Assembly: GCA_035551995.1 (NCBI GenBank)
Contig: DASZME010000037.1
Coordinates: 1 to 64,000, forward strand
DNA from: RYN-428 sp035551995
GTDB taxonomy: Bacteria > Planctomycetota > Phycisphaerae > Tepidisphaerales > Tepidisphaeraceae
Reading direction: 5' to 3'
DNA length: 64,000 nucleotides
Below, one piece after another: positions 25,150-34,082 of the stretch. Within the stretch, counting starts at the first letter, position 1. Each line of letters begins with the position of its first letter. A program made the translations under genes and the position numbers. The notes beneath the pieces are model-generated. The model did not search any database. It saw only the letters and a list, made by a program, of their open reading frames with translations, and was not told the DNA's origin.

Positions 25150-27013
25150 GCGCTGGTTCCTTTACGTCCACCCATTGCGGCGATGCGATCGAATTCGCGA
25201 CTAAATCTAATTCCCAAAGCGTGGCGCCTTCGCGCTCCTGCACGGCCACGAAATGATGCGATTTATAGAAATCGCGGGCCGGCGCGTTTTTCTTCGTCGG
25301 CACAAACCACCCGACTAATTTCGTCGCGCCGTCGCGAATCGCTTCCCTGGCCAGCGCCGCAAGCAACGCGGTTTCTATCGTCCGCCCGATCACCCGGCAA
25401 CTCAATAACAACGTATCGATCTCACACACGCCATCCTGAATACGGAGAATAGCGAGTCCGATGATCCCATTATCGCCGAACCGGTCGGCGACTTGAACGG
25501 TGAACGCGCGCCAATCGGGCGCCGCAAGCCTCTGGTCGAGTTGCCGCTCGGAATATCGGCGAGTGGTCAGATTGAACTGATTGGTCTTTTGCGTGAGCTG
25601 AGCGGCGCGCGAAAGCGTCTTTGCGTTTACCGGCTCGATGATCGCCTTCATGCGCAAGGATCTATAAAAATCCTCCAACGAGGTCGCGGTCGCTTCAAGC
25701 TCGGTCCGCATTCGCCGCTCGGCATACAGGCGGCCGCGGGCCTTGTCTTCGTCGGTGAGTTCAAGCCGTTCGAAAAACGGACATTCCCGAAGCGCCTGTG
25801 CGAAAAGCATTGGATCGCCCGGCAGATCGATGACTGTCGCCTCCGGAATTTGTTCGGATATCCATTCGCGCTCGACGAAATTGTCGTCGAGGAAGGCGAT
25901 CGAATCGATGCCGACGTTCAGTTCCGCCGCGATCTCGCGAAGGTTGGTCGCCTTGTCCGCCCAGTTCGTACGGATGATCGCAAAATGCTCGGGACGAAGG
26001 AGCATTCCCGGATGGTCGGCGATCGCCTCCATCGCCTCGGCGGGATTGTTCTTGCTGCACACGGCCAGCACGATTCCCCGGCGATACAGATCGAGGATCG
26101 CGCGTTGAAGCGATCGATAGGCGTCGCCGGGATAGCCCTGGTCAAGCTGGATGCCGTCGATTCCGTCTTCACCGATGACCCCGCCCCACAGCGTGTTGTC
26201 GAGATCGACGGCAAGCACTTTACAAACCCGGCCGACGATCGGATAAACAAACCGCATCCACTCGCGGGCGAGATAAATCAACTCCCCCGCCGCGATCGGC
26301 ATGCGGGCGACCACCCATTTTCGATGATCGTACCACGCGGCCCGACCCCGCCCGGCGATCAGCCCGTCGTAATCCAGAACGTAAATATTCCGGGCCGAGC
26401 GCGCCAGATCGAACAAGCCGTGGTTGATCCGCGCGAAGCTCGCGGCCTGTCCCCAATCGCTTCGGCGATCGAGGAGACCTTCGGCGGGCGTCGGCGGAAT
26501 TTGCAGCCCGTGAATGATGAGATGAGCGGGGCTTTTCTGGCGAAACGCTTCGACGACTTGCCGAAAGCGCTCCACCGTTTGTTCGACCGCGCCCGACACG
26601 GCGGCGCGATCAAGATCCGCAAATCCCTCCCACAAGGCCGGCGCCACGTCACGCGATTGAACGGCGAGAATCGCCACATCGGGCGAGAACGCGTACAGCC
26701 AACTCGCCGGATTAAGCACGTCTTGAACATAGGTATCGAAGTCGCCGACGCGGACGTTGAGATCGACGCCGCCGATGAACGCGGTCGCGCGAAGAAGCGG
26801 GACGGCCGGTTCAACCGTAAACGACCGGAGAATCGCGATTTTGCACGGCGTAAGCGCGATGTGCGGCCGCAACGTCTCAAACCGGCTGACGACAAAACCG
26901 GCCGCGGCGACATTGGGCGATTGCCGCCAGAACCGTGCGAGCGCGCGCCGGGCGGCGGAGATGTCTTTGTCTCCGATGGCGCGGTCGATCTGATCTCGCG
27001 TGACTTCCTCCAT
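25142..27013 (-). CDS. FkbH-like HAD phosphatase/acyltransferase
   Basis: A 623-residue protein with three parts: an SGNH-like N-terminal region (to about 250), a HAD-IIIC domain with the DxDxT motif at 270-274 (VLAVDLDNTLWGGVIGEDG) and a C-terminal GNAT-like domain (GIIGLAILRIQDGVCEIDTLLLSCRVIGRTIETALLAAL). FkbH-type enzymes take 1,3-bisphosphoglycerate and load a glyceryl group on a carrier protein. The coupled ACP downstream is its likely substrate. There is no polyketide synthase or glyceryl-processing gene nearby, so the end product is unknown; the rmlC gene and surface-sugar genes nearby make decoration of a glycan one possibility. Confidence 0.85.
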   Translation of the reverse strand: MEEVTRDQIDRAIGDKDISAARRALARFWRQSPNVAAAGFVVSRFETLRPHIALTPCKIAILRSFTVEPAVPLLRATAFIGGVDLNVRVGDFDTYVQDVLNPASWLYAFSPDVAILAVQSRDVAPALWEGFADLDRAAVSGAVEQTVERFRQVVEAFRQKSPAHLIIHGLQIPPTPAEGLLDRRSDWGQAASFARINHGLFDLARSARNIYVLDYDGLIAGRGRAAWYDHRKWVVARMPIAAGELIYLAREWMRFVYPIVGRVCKVLAVDLDNTLWGGVIGEDGIDGIQLDQGYPGDAYRSLQRAILDLYRRGIVLAVCSKNNPAEAMEAIADHPGMLLRPEHFAIIRTNWADKATNLREIAAELNVGIDSIAFLDDNFVEREWISEQIPEATVIDLPGDPMLFAQALRECPFFERLELTDEDKARGRLYAERRMRTELEATATSLEDFYRSLRMKAIIEPVNAKTLSRAAQLTQKTNQFNLTTRRYSERQLDQRLAAPDWRAFTVQVADRFGDNGIIGLAILRIQDGVCEIDTLLLSCRVIGRTIETALLAALAREAIRDGATKLVGWFVPTKKNAPARDFYKSHHFVAVQEREGATLWELDLVANSIASPQWVDVKEPAHE

Positions 27014-27053
27014 GGCCGTTTCGACTTCAATTCTAGCATCTAGCGCCGCCTCA

Positions 27054-27111
27054 TTCGTGCGGCGTCTACGCGCTCCGCGTCGTTCGTGCGGCGTCTACGC
27101 GCTCCGGGTCG
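27054..27111. repeat. 29-bp direct tandem duplication
   Basis: Two adjacent 29-base units, TTCGTGCGGCGTCTACGCGC and the nine bases after it (27,054-27,082 and 27,083-27,111), differ at one position. It lies 40 bases upstream of the FkbH start and may be a simple slippage product. Confidence 0.8.
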
Positions 27112-27185
27112 TCGTCAATCGTGGAAAATAAACCCGGTCGCCGCACGGGGGCGCGCTTCGTAGGATCGGGATCGATCCCGAACGC

Positions 27186-27755
27186 TCACGCCGTGAAGCG
27201 AATGTCGCGCTGCGGGATTCGGTGTTCCGTTAAATAACCGGTTAAAATCGCGACATAACCATACTTGATCAATTCGCGGTCCGATAAATTCAGCGTCTTG
27301 CGCACGCGCAGGACCGCCTGCTCATCGGGCCCTTCGATCTCCACGTAATTGCCGATGTAAGGCAGTTCGTCCAACTCGATTTGGCAGTGATCCATCAGCC
27401 AGCTTTCCCGGCGTTTCTCGAACGAGAGTGTTTTGGCGAAGCCGAGGCTCTCGAATAATTTGATGGTCTCCGCGGAGCCTTCGACGTTCAGCTCGACCTC
27501 CTCGCGGCTCTTGAGCGGGCCAGGCTGGCGCGGGCCTTTGTAGGTGATGATGTGATCCTCCTCGCCGGTTTCGAGATTGCGCTTGAGCCGAAGGCGCAGA
27601 CCCTTGTCGGCCGCCAGGAGCGAGCGGTCGTCGGTATCGAAAAACGTGTTCACCTCGGCGTATGCGCCAAGGCGCGTGGCGCCACATTCCTTGATTCGGA
27701 CGCGCACGGCGGCCACATCCTTCACGGCCATTTTTGCTTCGATTTCAACTGCCAT
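27186..27755 (-). CDS. CYTH-domain protein (class IV adenylate cyclase/CyaB-like)
   Basis: A 189-residue protein. MAVEIEAKM carries the ExExK motif that starts CYTH domains and fixes the start at 27,755; upstream codons belong to the spacer and a repeat. Further strands carry the usual charged residues (NTFFDTDDRSLLAADKGLRLRLKR, HIITYKGPRQPG, REEVELNVEG, RESWLMDHCQIELDELPYIGNYVEIEG). CYTH proteins bind triphosphates; whether this one makes cAMP or hydrolyses triphosphates is not decidable from sequence. Confidence 0.88.
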   Translation of the reverse strand: MAVEIEAKMAVKDVAAVRVRIKECGATRLGAYAEVNTFFDTDDRSLLAADKGLRLRLKRNLETGEEDHIITYKGPRQPGPLKSREEVELNVEGSAETIKLFESLGFAKTLSFEKRRESWLMDHCQIELDELPYIGNYVEIEGPDEQAVLRVRKTLNLSDRELIKYGYVAILTGYLTEHRIPQRDIRFTA

Positions 27756-27928
27756 ACTGATAGAATTCCAATCGCAACAGATCGTCTTTTCCCGCAATCG
27801 CCGTCGCGATGCAAGGAAGACGCCGAAGGCATTTTTCATCGCGACGCAGCGAGCCCGACCGCGGGATACGCCCCGCGGGCGCGGCCTCCAAACGCCCGCA
27901 CGCCGCAGCGGCCCGACAAGATGGCTCT

Positions 27929-28030
27929 GGAGCATTTCTCATGTTGGCGAAGCGGCTTTGCGTCGCGAAAAAACGCTCCACGAGCGGGACACTAAACGCA
28001 GAAGCGCGCGAACAACCCGACAAATGGTCT
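27929..28030 (+). repeat. Dispersed ~100-bp palindromic repeat, copy D
   Basis: Left end GAGCATTTCTCATGTTGGCG, right end CAACCCGACAAATGGTCT, partly complementary. Core ACGCTCCACGAGCGGGACAC then TAAACGCAGAAGCGCGCG. It is the closest relative of copy A. It lies in the 368-base gap between the CYTH gene and the DUF922 gene, which otherwise holds nothing. Confidence 0.8.
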
Positions 28031-28123
28031 AGATCGGCGATTTCCCGCCGGGCCAAACAGCGCAATCGCTTTTAGTCTCGCGTCGCGCCTTTGCGGGCAC
28101 TATCATCGCATGGCGGAGTTGCG

Positions 28124-28804
28124 ATGAACAGACCATTTGCCATCTTCATGCTCGCGACAGCGTGTCTTTGCGGACCGGCTTTGGGTTTTGTTCATGTGAA
28201 GCGCGATCCGCCGGTCGTGGAGCACAAGACGTTTGATCCGGCCAACCCGCCGCCCGAGATGCCGCACCTGAATCCCGGCGAAGCCGCCGTCACCAGTTCC
28301 GAGTTTCATATCCAGGCCAAGTCAGAGTACGAGGTGGTTTCGCGCAATCCCGGCGCCGACGGCGTGACCGCGGTGGTCAGCGTGCATGGCATCACGATTT
28401 CGACGCAGCTTCGCGTGATCGTTTACGTTCCCGTCGGCGCCGGCGAAAAACTCAAGGCGCATGAAGAAGGGCATCTCAAACTTGCCGAGAAAATTTACGA
28501 CGACTACGCCATCGTCGCGGCCCGCGCGGCGGCGGCACAAGTCGATGCCCATCGTTTCACCGGCGAAGGCCCCGACTGGCAAGCCGCCGCCCAGAATGCC
28601 GTCGCTCAGCCGATCCGCGACATGGGCCAGCGCTATATGGACATGACCTCCAAGCGTTCGTCGGACATCAACGACACCTACGACCTGTTCACCGCGCACG
28701 GCGCCAACGACAAGCCGGTAGACGTCGCGATGGCCGAGGCGCTGGCGAAATACGAAAAGGATCATCCCACCACCCGGCCGGCGAAGCGCGGCAATGGTCA
28801 CTGA
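28124..28804 (+). CDS. Secreted DUF922-family protein (putative zinc protease)
   Basis: A 226-residue protein with GGAG before the ATG at 28,124. Signal peptide MNRPFAIFMLATACLCGPALG. The HEEGH motif at residues 113-117 (EKLKAHEEGHLKLAEKIYDDYA) is the DUF922 metal-binding signature, similar to HExxH metalloproteases. The C-terminal half is helical. It converges with the GT87 gene (a seven-base overlap of the 3' ends). Function unproven. Confidence 0.8.
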   Translation: MNRPFAIFMLATACLCGPALGFVHVKRDPPVVEHKTFDPANPPPEMPHLNPGEAAVTSSEFHIQAKSEYEVVSRNPGADGVTAVVSVHGITISTQLRVIVYVPVGAGEKLKAHEEGHLKLAEKIYDDYAIVAARAAAAQVDAHRFTGEGPDWQAAAQNAVAQPIRDMGQRYMDMTSKRSSDINDTYDLFTAHGANDKPVDVAMAEALAKYEKDHPTTRPAKRGNGH

Positions 28805-30123
28805 AATTCCGTGCTTTTTTCGGGAATCGCAAGCGACGCGCGGCTGCGCATCACGGCGGTTCGGGCAATCATCATATATCCGATCAACAGACCCCAGCAC
28901 GGGATCGAATACCTGAACCACGCGCGATGAATCCACGGCGAACGAAACGGCGCCATGAACGCCACGAAAATAATCAGCGCCGCCGCCACAAGCCACACCC
29001 GGCTCTCCCCCGGACGCGGCGTCAGCAACAGCACCGCCGCCAGCGTATTGACGAGCACGGCTAAAACCAGGTGCCGGGGATTGGTATCGGGACTGAAGGC
29101 GATCGCCGCCGTGATCAGGCCGGCCCATTCGCAGGCGACCAACGCCTTGAACGGCGCCTCCGCCTGTTCCGCCGCGCCGGGCCAGCGCCAAAACGGCAGG
29201 CGGTCCTTTCGATATAAGCCAACGATGATCGCTAATACGCCAATCGCAATACACGTCGCCATGGCCATCGCGGCCGCGTTAGAAAAGCCAAGCGGCTGAA
29301 GGACGCGAGCGACGGCGCTGGTGACCGAAACGCTCAGCGTGTCGGCGATGTTGTGCACCGTGATGGAGTGCGAAGCCTGCGGGGAAACCCCGACCCACAG
29401 CAACAATCCGCCCATCGAAACGCGCAGACAACGCACGTCTTCGTTCCAGCCCAGCGCCAGCGCCGGAAGCAGCGCGAAAAAAACGCACCCGAGGATCATG
29501 GCGGCCGACGCGGTCCAGCGACGGCGAATCAGAAGGTAAGGAAGGGCGACGACCGGCAAATACTTGATATTAAACGCCAGCGCCAGCGCCAGCCCCGCCA
29601 GGATCGGCTTTTTGTCCAGCCACCACAGCGCCAGCGTAAACATCAGCAGCATGAGCGCGTCTGTTTCGAGCATGGTCAGCTCGGCGCGCATCTCATTTTC
29701 CCCGAGAACGGCGGCGATGAACGCCGCGGCGCAAACGCCCGCGCCGCGCCCGCCGGGCAGGCGATCGGTCATGATCCGCGCCGCCAGCAGGAGCGAAGCG
29801 AGCAGCGTCAGCCAGTCAAGGGCGAGCGCGACATGCGCCGCCGTCACTTCCGGAAGATACGTGAGCGGGACGCAGGCGACGGCGATGAGCGGAGGATACA
29901 CATATTTTTGCGCGTCGTTGTAGCCGGCGGTATAGATGTCGCGATGCGCGCGCACGAATTGCCCGGCTTGATAAAAAGTCCGGAAATCCCCGAGATGGAT
30001 CCCGCCGTTCGATTGTTCGTGGTGATAGTGATAAATAAACAGATAACCGAATATTGCGATCAGGCCGACGACGGCGACCGAAAAACGCTGCTTCTCGGCC
30101 ATGGCGGAATCTCGCAAAGGCAT
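28798..30123 (-). CDS. GT87-family polyprenol-linked glycosyltransferase-like membrane protein
   Basis: A 441-residue integral membrane protein with about 10 helices. The N-terminal loop LGDFRTFYQAGQFVRAHRDIYTAGYNDAQKYVYPPLIAVACVPLTYLP is the GT87/DUF2029 pattern: an acidic residue in the first periplasmic loop, then 'YPP'. The family transfers mannose or other sugars from a polyprenyl phosphate. A start at 30,102 is an alternative. Its neighbour is a large secreted beta-helix protein on the same strand, so it may modify surface material. Confidence 0.82.
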   Translation of the reverse strand: MPLRDSAMAEKQRFSVAVVGLIAIFGYLFIYHYHHEQSNGGIHLGDFRTFYQAGQFVRAHRDIYTAGYNDAQKYVYPPLIAVACVPLTYLPEVTAAHVALALDWLTLLASLLLAARIMTDRLPGGRGAGVCAAAFIAAVLGENEMRAELTMLETDALMLLMFTLALWWLDKKPILAGLALALAFNIKYLPVVALPYLLIRRRWTASAAMILGCVFFALLPALALGWNEDVRCLRVSMGGLLLWVGVSPQASHSITVHNIADTLSVSVTSAVARVLQPLGFSNAAAMAMATCIAIGVLAIIVGLYRKDRLPFWRWPGAAEQAEAPFKALVACEWAGLITAAIAFSPDTNPRHLVLAVLVNTLAAVLLLTPRPGESRVWLVAAALIIFVAFMAPFRSPWIHRAWFRYSIPCWGLLIGYMMIARTAVMRSRASLAIPEKSTEFQ

Positions 30124-30294
30124 AAAAAAACGATCCTCGCGGGGCGCGGCAAAACGACAACGCCAACGACGATCGCATGTTGTGCAAAATAAGACGAGCG
30201 CGTCAATCGCGAGCGTTTGAAAATTCTTGCGGCCGCCCTCCCCGCCGGGAGCGCGCGGACCGATGAGCGGCGCGTGCGGAGGACGAAAAAGCCA

Positions 30295-32721
30295 TTACGA
30301 GAACGTGAACTTCGTCAGAACGCCTCCGGCCGGCGGATCGACCAGCACGAGATAGATATTTTGCACCCCACGAAGGCCGGCGATGGCCGCCGTGAGGGTT
30401 TTGGAAACGGTGGATGAGGGCTGTTTGGTCGCGGGGATCACGAGGGTAGCCAGCGTGGCGGCGCTGGGGTTGCCGACGCGAAGCTGGAGCCGTTGCTGCT
30501 TGGCCGGCAACGATGCGATGCCGGCTAGCAATTGGTGGACGCCGGCGCCGAAATCGACGTTCTTGAACTCGACGTAACCCCAAAGCGTGGTGAATTCAAT
30601 CCCGGCGGCGGTGCTGGTCGTTCCCCAGGTGGCGGCATATGACTTCGGATTGAAAGACGTTGTCGCCGGCGTGGGCGGCGATGTCTTTGGAGCGGGCGTC
30701 GGGGGTGGCGTTGGAGCAATCGGCGTCGTCGGAGGCGTGGGCGGCGCGGGTGTCGTCGGAGGCGGGGTCGGAGGGGCCGGCGGCGTTGGCGGAGTGACCG
30801 CCCCGGCTCCCGCCTGGAACGGCGCGACGCCATACTCGTACGCCCCGCTGTCCGGAGCGGCGCCGGCGAAGTTTTTGGTGTACGGCAACTCGATTTTCCC
30901 GGCGTTGATCGCCGGCGAGGTTGCCTGCAACTGGTAGTTGTTTTGAGCCGCGTTGACGAATTTGGGATCGGTTGGGCTGTAGATGTTGTTCGTGTGCGTC
31001 GCGCCGGGACCGTACATCTGGGGACCGACGAAGATGTTGTTGGCGAATGTCGTGCCGGTCATGTCTTCGTCGCCGCTGGATTGGACGGCGTATTTTGTGC
31101 CGATCAGCGTATTGTTGATGATGAGATTATCCCACGCCGGCGGATTGAGCTTCAGCGCGAAATCCGTGTCGTAGACCAGATTGTGATCGACGACGAAGTG
31201 TTCGGAGCCGTTGTCCAGGTAGATGCCGGCCGCCCCATAGCCGGCGGAATGAACATCGTAGATGACGTTGTAGCTGAACTCAGTACCGGCGCCGTCGGTT
31301 CCCCATGTGTAGAGGCCGCCGAGATCGGTCATCTGGAGCCCGACGGTATGGATGAGGTTATGGGAGAAAGCGGATCCGTAGGTAAATCGGCAGACGATGC
31401 CGGATCGGCCCGCGTTATAGATGGTGTTATTCAGGACGGTTTCGTCGGCGCCGAGGGTTGTGATGCCCGCTTCGTCGCCGGCTTGGTAATCGACGTCATG
31501 AATGACGGTATTTTCGACGGTGTTTCCTGATCCGCCGAGAAAAACGCCGTCGCCGGAGCTGAAGGCGACCGCGCTGTTTTCCAGGATGTTTCCGGTTCCG
31601 TTGAGAATGATGCCGGTTGCATGGGGATGGAATTTCGCGCCCCATGGATCGAGGGTATCGGGGGTGATGCCGATGGATTGGGAGACGTATTGGGCGCCGA
31701 TGCCGTTGAGCGTGTCGTTGGTTGACGCGGCGCTGGTATTGATGGTGCAGGCGAAGAGCTTGATGTTCGTCACATCGATGTCGGACCGGCCGCTCAGATC
31801 AAATCCGTAATCGCGCGCCTTGGCTTCGACGACATGCTTTGACGGGCTATCGCCGGCGGGGTCCCAGAGATCGAGGGCGCCGCTGACCGGGTCGCGATAC
31901 CATTCCCCGGCCGAGTCCAGGGCCTTGAAATTACCGACGATGTAGAATCGATTCCCCGCCTGCGGAACCTGATAGGTGGTTTCCTGTTCGTAGGAAACGG
32001 TGATCGATCCGGGAGCCGACGCGGTGATCATGCCGACCTGATCGACCCACTCCGCGCCGGCCGCGATATGGGCGATCGATCCGACCCACGTCCCGGCCGC
32101 CTGGCTGAGCGACGCATTGTATATCGTAACCGTCGAGAGCGCCGCGGTATTGGAAAGCGTAACCTTCACGGATGTGGCTTTTGCCCACGCGGGCGTCGAG
32201 ATATTGGCCGGGGCGGTGGATGTGGAACTCGTGGCGGCGATGTCGGCCGGCGTGTTGGGCCAGCGCGCCTCGTTGACCATAGTCCCATCGACGAATACCT
32301 GGTTATTTCCCTCGCCCAGGTCCCACGGCTGCGGCGCCGAGTAGACCGGCCCTTGATTGACCGACCACCCGCTCACCGGGTCGGCGCCGTCGATCGTTAC
32401 CGATTGCCCGTTATACGGCTCGAACGTGATCGGTAAGGCGGCGGTCCCGCTTCTGGGCGGGGTGACGGTCTCGTGGTAGGCGCCGCCCATGACATAAACG
32501 GTGTCGCCCGGCTGGGCGGCGTTGGCGGCCGCCTGAATGGTGGCGAACGGTTCGTTCAGCGTTCCGTTATTGGACGCAAGGCCGCCGGTGGAAACAAACC
32601 AGGCGGTGAGGAGGCGGCGGTCTTCCAGCGTTTCGATCGTCGCCCGGCGGAGCGGATCGGACAGGGCGCGGCGGATTCTGTACTTCGCCCTGGGCACGAA
32701 CGATCGGCTGCTCTTCATCAT
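30295..32721 (-). CDS. Secreted right-handed beta-helix protein with planctomycete N-terminal signature
   Basis: An 808-residue protein. The N-terminus has TLEDRRLLTAWFV, the planctomycete signature of exported surface proteins, then ATIQAAANAAQPGDTVYVMGGAYHETVTPP, the opening of pectate-lyase-like beta-helices. Residues 300-600 repeat short rungs (NTLIGTKYAVQ.., NNTIYNAGRSGIVCRF, SHNLIHTVG). A linker at about 640-690 is made of PPTPPAPPTPPPTTPAPP units. The last 130 residues (YAATWGTTSTAAGIEFTTLWGYVEFKNVDFG..LVDPPAGG) resemble a carbohydrate-binding beta-sandwich (CBM6-like). Probably a secreted polysaccharide-binding or -cleaving protein. Confidence 0.85.
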   Translation of the reverse strand: MMKSSRSFVPRAKYRIRRALSDPLRRATIETLEDRRLLTAWFVSTGGLASNNGTLNEPFATIQAAANAAQPGDTVYVMGGAYHETVTPPRSGTAALPITFEPYNGQSVTIDGADPVSGWSVNQGPVYSAPQPWDLGEGNNQVFVDGTMVNEARWPNTPADIAATSSTSTAPANISTPAWAKATSVKVTLSNTAALSTVTIYNASLSQAAGTWVGSIAHIAAGAEWVDQVGMITASAPGSITVSYEQETTYQVPQAGNRFYIVGNFKALDSAGEWYRDPVSGALDLWDPAGDSPSKHVVEAKARDYGFDLSGRSDIDVTNIKLFACTINTSAASTNDTLNGIGAQYVSQSIGITPDTLDPWGAKFHPHATGIILNGTGNILENSAVAFSSGDGVFLGGSGNTVENTVIHDVDYQAGDEAGITTLGADETVLNNTIYNAGRSGIVCRFTYGSAFSHNLIHTVGLQMTDLGGLYTWGTDGAGTEFSYNVIYDVHSAGYGAAGIYLDNGSEHFVVDHNLVYDTDFALKLNPPAWDNLIINNTLIGTKYAVQSSGDEDMTGTTFANNIFVGPQMYGPGATHTNNIYSPTDPKFVNAAQNNYQLQATSPAINAGKIELPYTKNFAGAAPDSGAYEYGVAPFQAGAGAVTPPTPPAPPTPPPTTPAPPTPPTTPIAPTPPPTPAPKTSPPTPATTSFNPKSYAATWGTTSTAAGIEFTTLWGYVEFKNVDFGAGVHQLLAGIASLPAKQQRLQLRVGNPSAATLATLVIPATKQPSSTVSKTLTAAIAGLRGVQNIYLVLVDPPAGGVLTKFTFS

Positions 32722-32784
32722 CGGTACAACAATCCTTTCGATACGCTGTTTACTTTCGCGAGCGCGTCTTTAACATCCTCGCCA

Positions 32785-33897
32785 ATGAGCGTGAAACTTC
32801 TGGACCTGACGGCGCAGTACCTGCCGTTGCGTAACGAGATTCGGCGGGCCATCGATGAAGTCTGTGATTCGCAGGCCCTGATTCTCGGCCCGCACGTCGA
32901 ACGATTCGAGAAAAAACTCGCCGCCTATTGCCAGACCAAGCACGCCATCGGCGTCAGCAGCGGAACCGACGCCATTCTCTGTTCGCTCATGGCCCTGGGC
33001 ATTAAGCCGGGCGACGAAGTGATCTGTCCGTCGTTCACTTTCTTCGCCACGGCCGGCTGCGTCGCCCGTCTTGGGGCTATTCCAGTCTTCGTCGATATCG
33101 ATCCTCAAACCTTCAACATTAATCCGGATCAGATCGAATCGAAGATCACAGGCAAGACGCGGGCGATTTTACCGGTACACCTTTTCGGCCAGTGCGCCAA
33201 CATGGAAGCGATCAACGAAATCGCGGCCAGGCACGGCTTGAAAGTGATCGAAGACGCCGCCCAGGCGATCGGCGCGAAACGGCACGGCAAAGCCGCCTGC
33301 TCCCTGGGCTTCGCCGGGTGTCTCAGCTTCTATCCGACGAAAAATCTGGGCGCCTTCGGCGACGCCGGCGCGATCTGCACCAACGACGACGCGTTCGCCC
33401 AGACATGCCGAATTCTGCGCGTGCATGGCTCGGGCCACACCTACCATCATGCCCTCATCGGCGGCATGTTCCGTCTCGCGGCCATCCAGGCGGCGGTTCT
33501 TGACGTGAAGCTCAAGTATCTCGATGACTGGCACGAAGGCCGCCGTCGCAACGCGCATATCTATGATGAGATGCTCAAGGGAAGCGCCGTCATCCCGCCT
33601 TACATCGAAGACGGCAATTGGAGCATTTACAACCAATATGTCGTTCGCGTCCCGGATCGCGACGCCGTCAAGGCGAAACTCACCGAGGCGGGGATCGGGT
33701 CGGCCGTGTATTATCCGTTGCCGTTGCACCTGCAGGATTGTTTTGCATACCTCGGGTACAAAGCCGGGGACTTGCCGGTGACGGAAAAGACCTGCGGGCA
33801 GGTGCTGGCGCTGCCGATCTACCCCGAACTGGCCGAAGAGCAGATCCGCCATGTGGCGACGGAGTTATTGAAGGCGACCACCGCCGTGTGCGACTGA
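32785..33897 (+). CDS. DegT/DnrJ/EryC1-family sugar aminotransferase
   Basis: A 370-residue PLP enzyme that aminates nucleotide-linked keto sugars. The ATG at 32,785 gives MSVKLLDLTAQYLPLRNEIRRAID. Key parts: GTDAILCSLMALGIKPGDEVICPSFTFFATA, VIEDAAQAIGA, and the PLP lysine in SFYPTKNLGAFGDAGA, then HGSG..Y.H..IG.N-like GGMFRLAAIQAAVL. No cofactor residue is missing. It is probably for surface polysaccharide; it lies divergent from the beta-helix gene. Confidence 0.9.
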   Translation: MSVKLLDLTAQYLPLRNEIRRAIDEVCDSQALILGPHVERFEKKLAAYCQTKHAIGVSSGTDAILCSLMALGIKPGDEVICPSFTFFATAGCVARLGAIPVFVDIDPQTFNINPDQIESKITGKTRAILPVHLFGQCANMEAINEIAARHGLKVIEDAAQAIGAKRHGKAACSLGFAGCLSFYPTKNLGAFGDAGAICTNDDAFAQTCRILRVHGSGHTYHHALIGGMFRLAAIQAAVLDVKLKYLDDWHEGRRRNAHIYDEMLKGSAVIPPYIEDGNWSIYNQYVVRVPDRDAVKAKLTEAGIGSAVYYPLPLHLQDCFAYLGYKAGDLPVTEKTCGQVLALPIYPELAEEQIRHVATELLKATTAVCD

Positions 33898-34082
33898 CTT
33901 CTTAGTGCCAAGCGAACTCTGGCGTATTGTTAATATGCGCTTTATGGATAATATGAATAGCCCTTAATTTGCATATCCTGCAACGATTTTTGCCGCTGCC
34001 AAGTGGGGTTATGTTCCCATTCATCCTATATTAAAGTACGAATCAGGCGTTCCGGTGGCGCAATTGCGTTCATAAACCGCTG

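Noticed and set aside
25493..27043. 516-residue plus-strand frame over the FkbH gene
   Set aside because: Antisense shadow of a clearly recognised protein; no domain.
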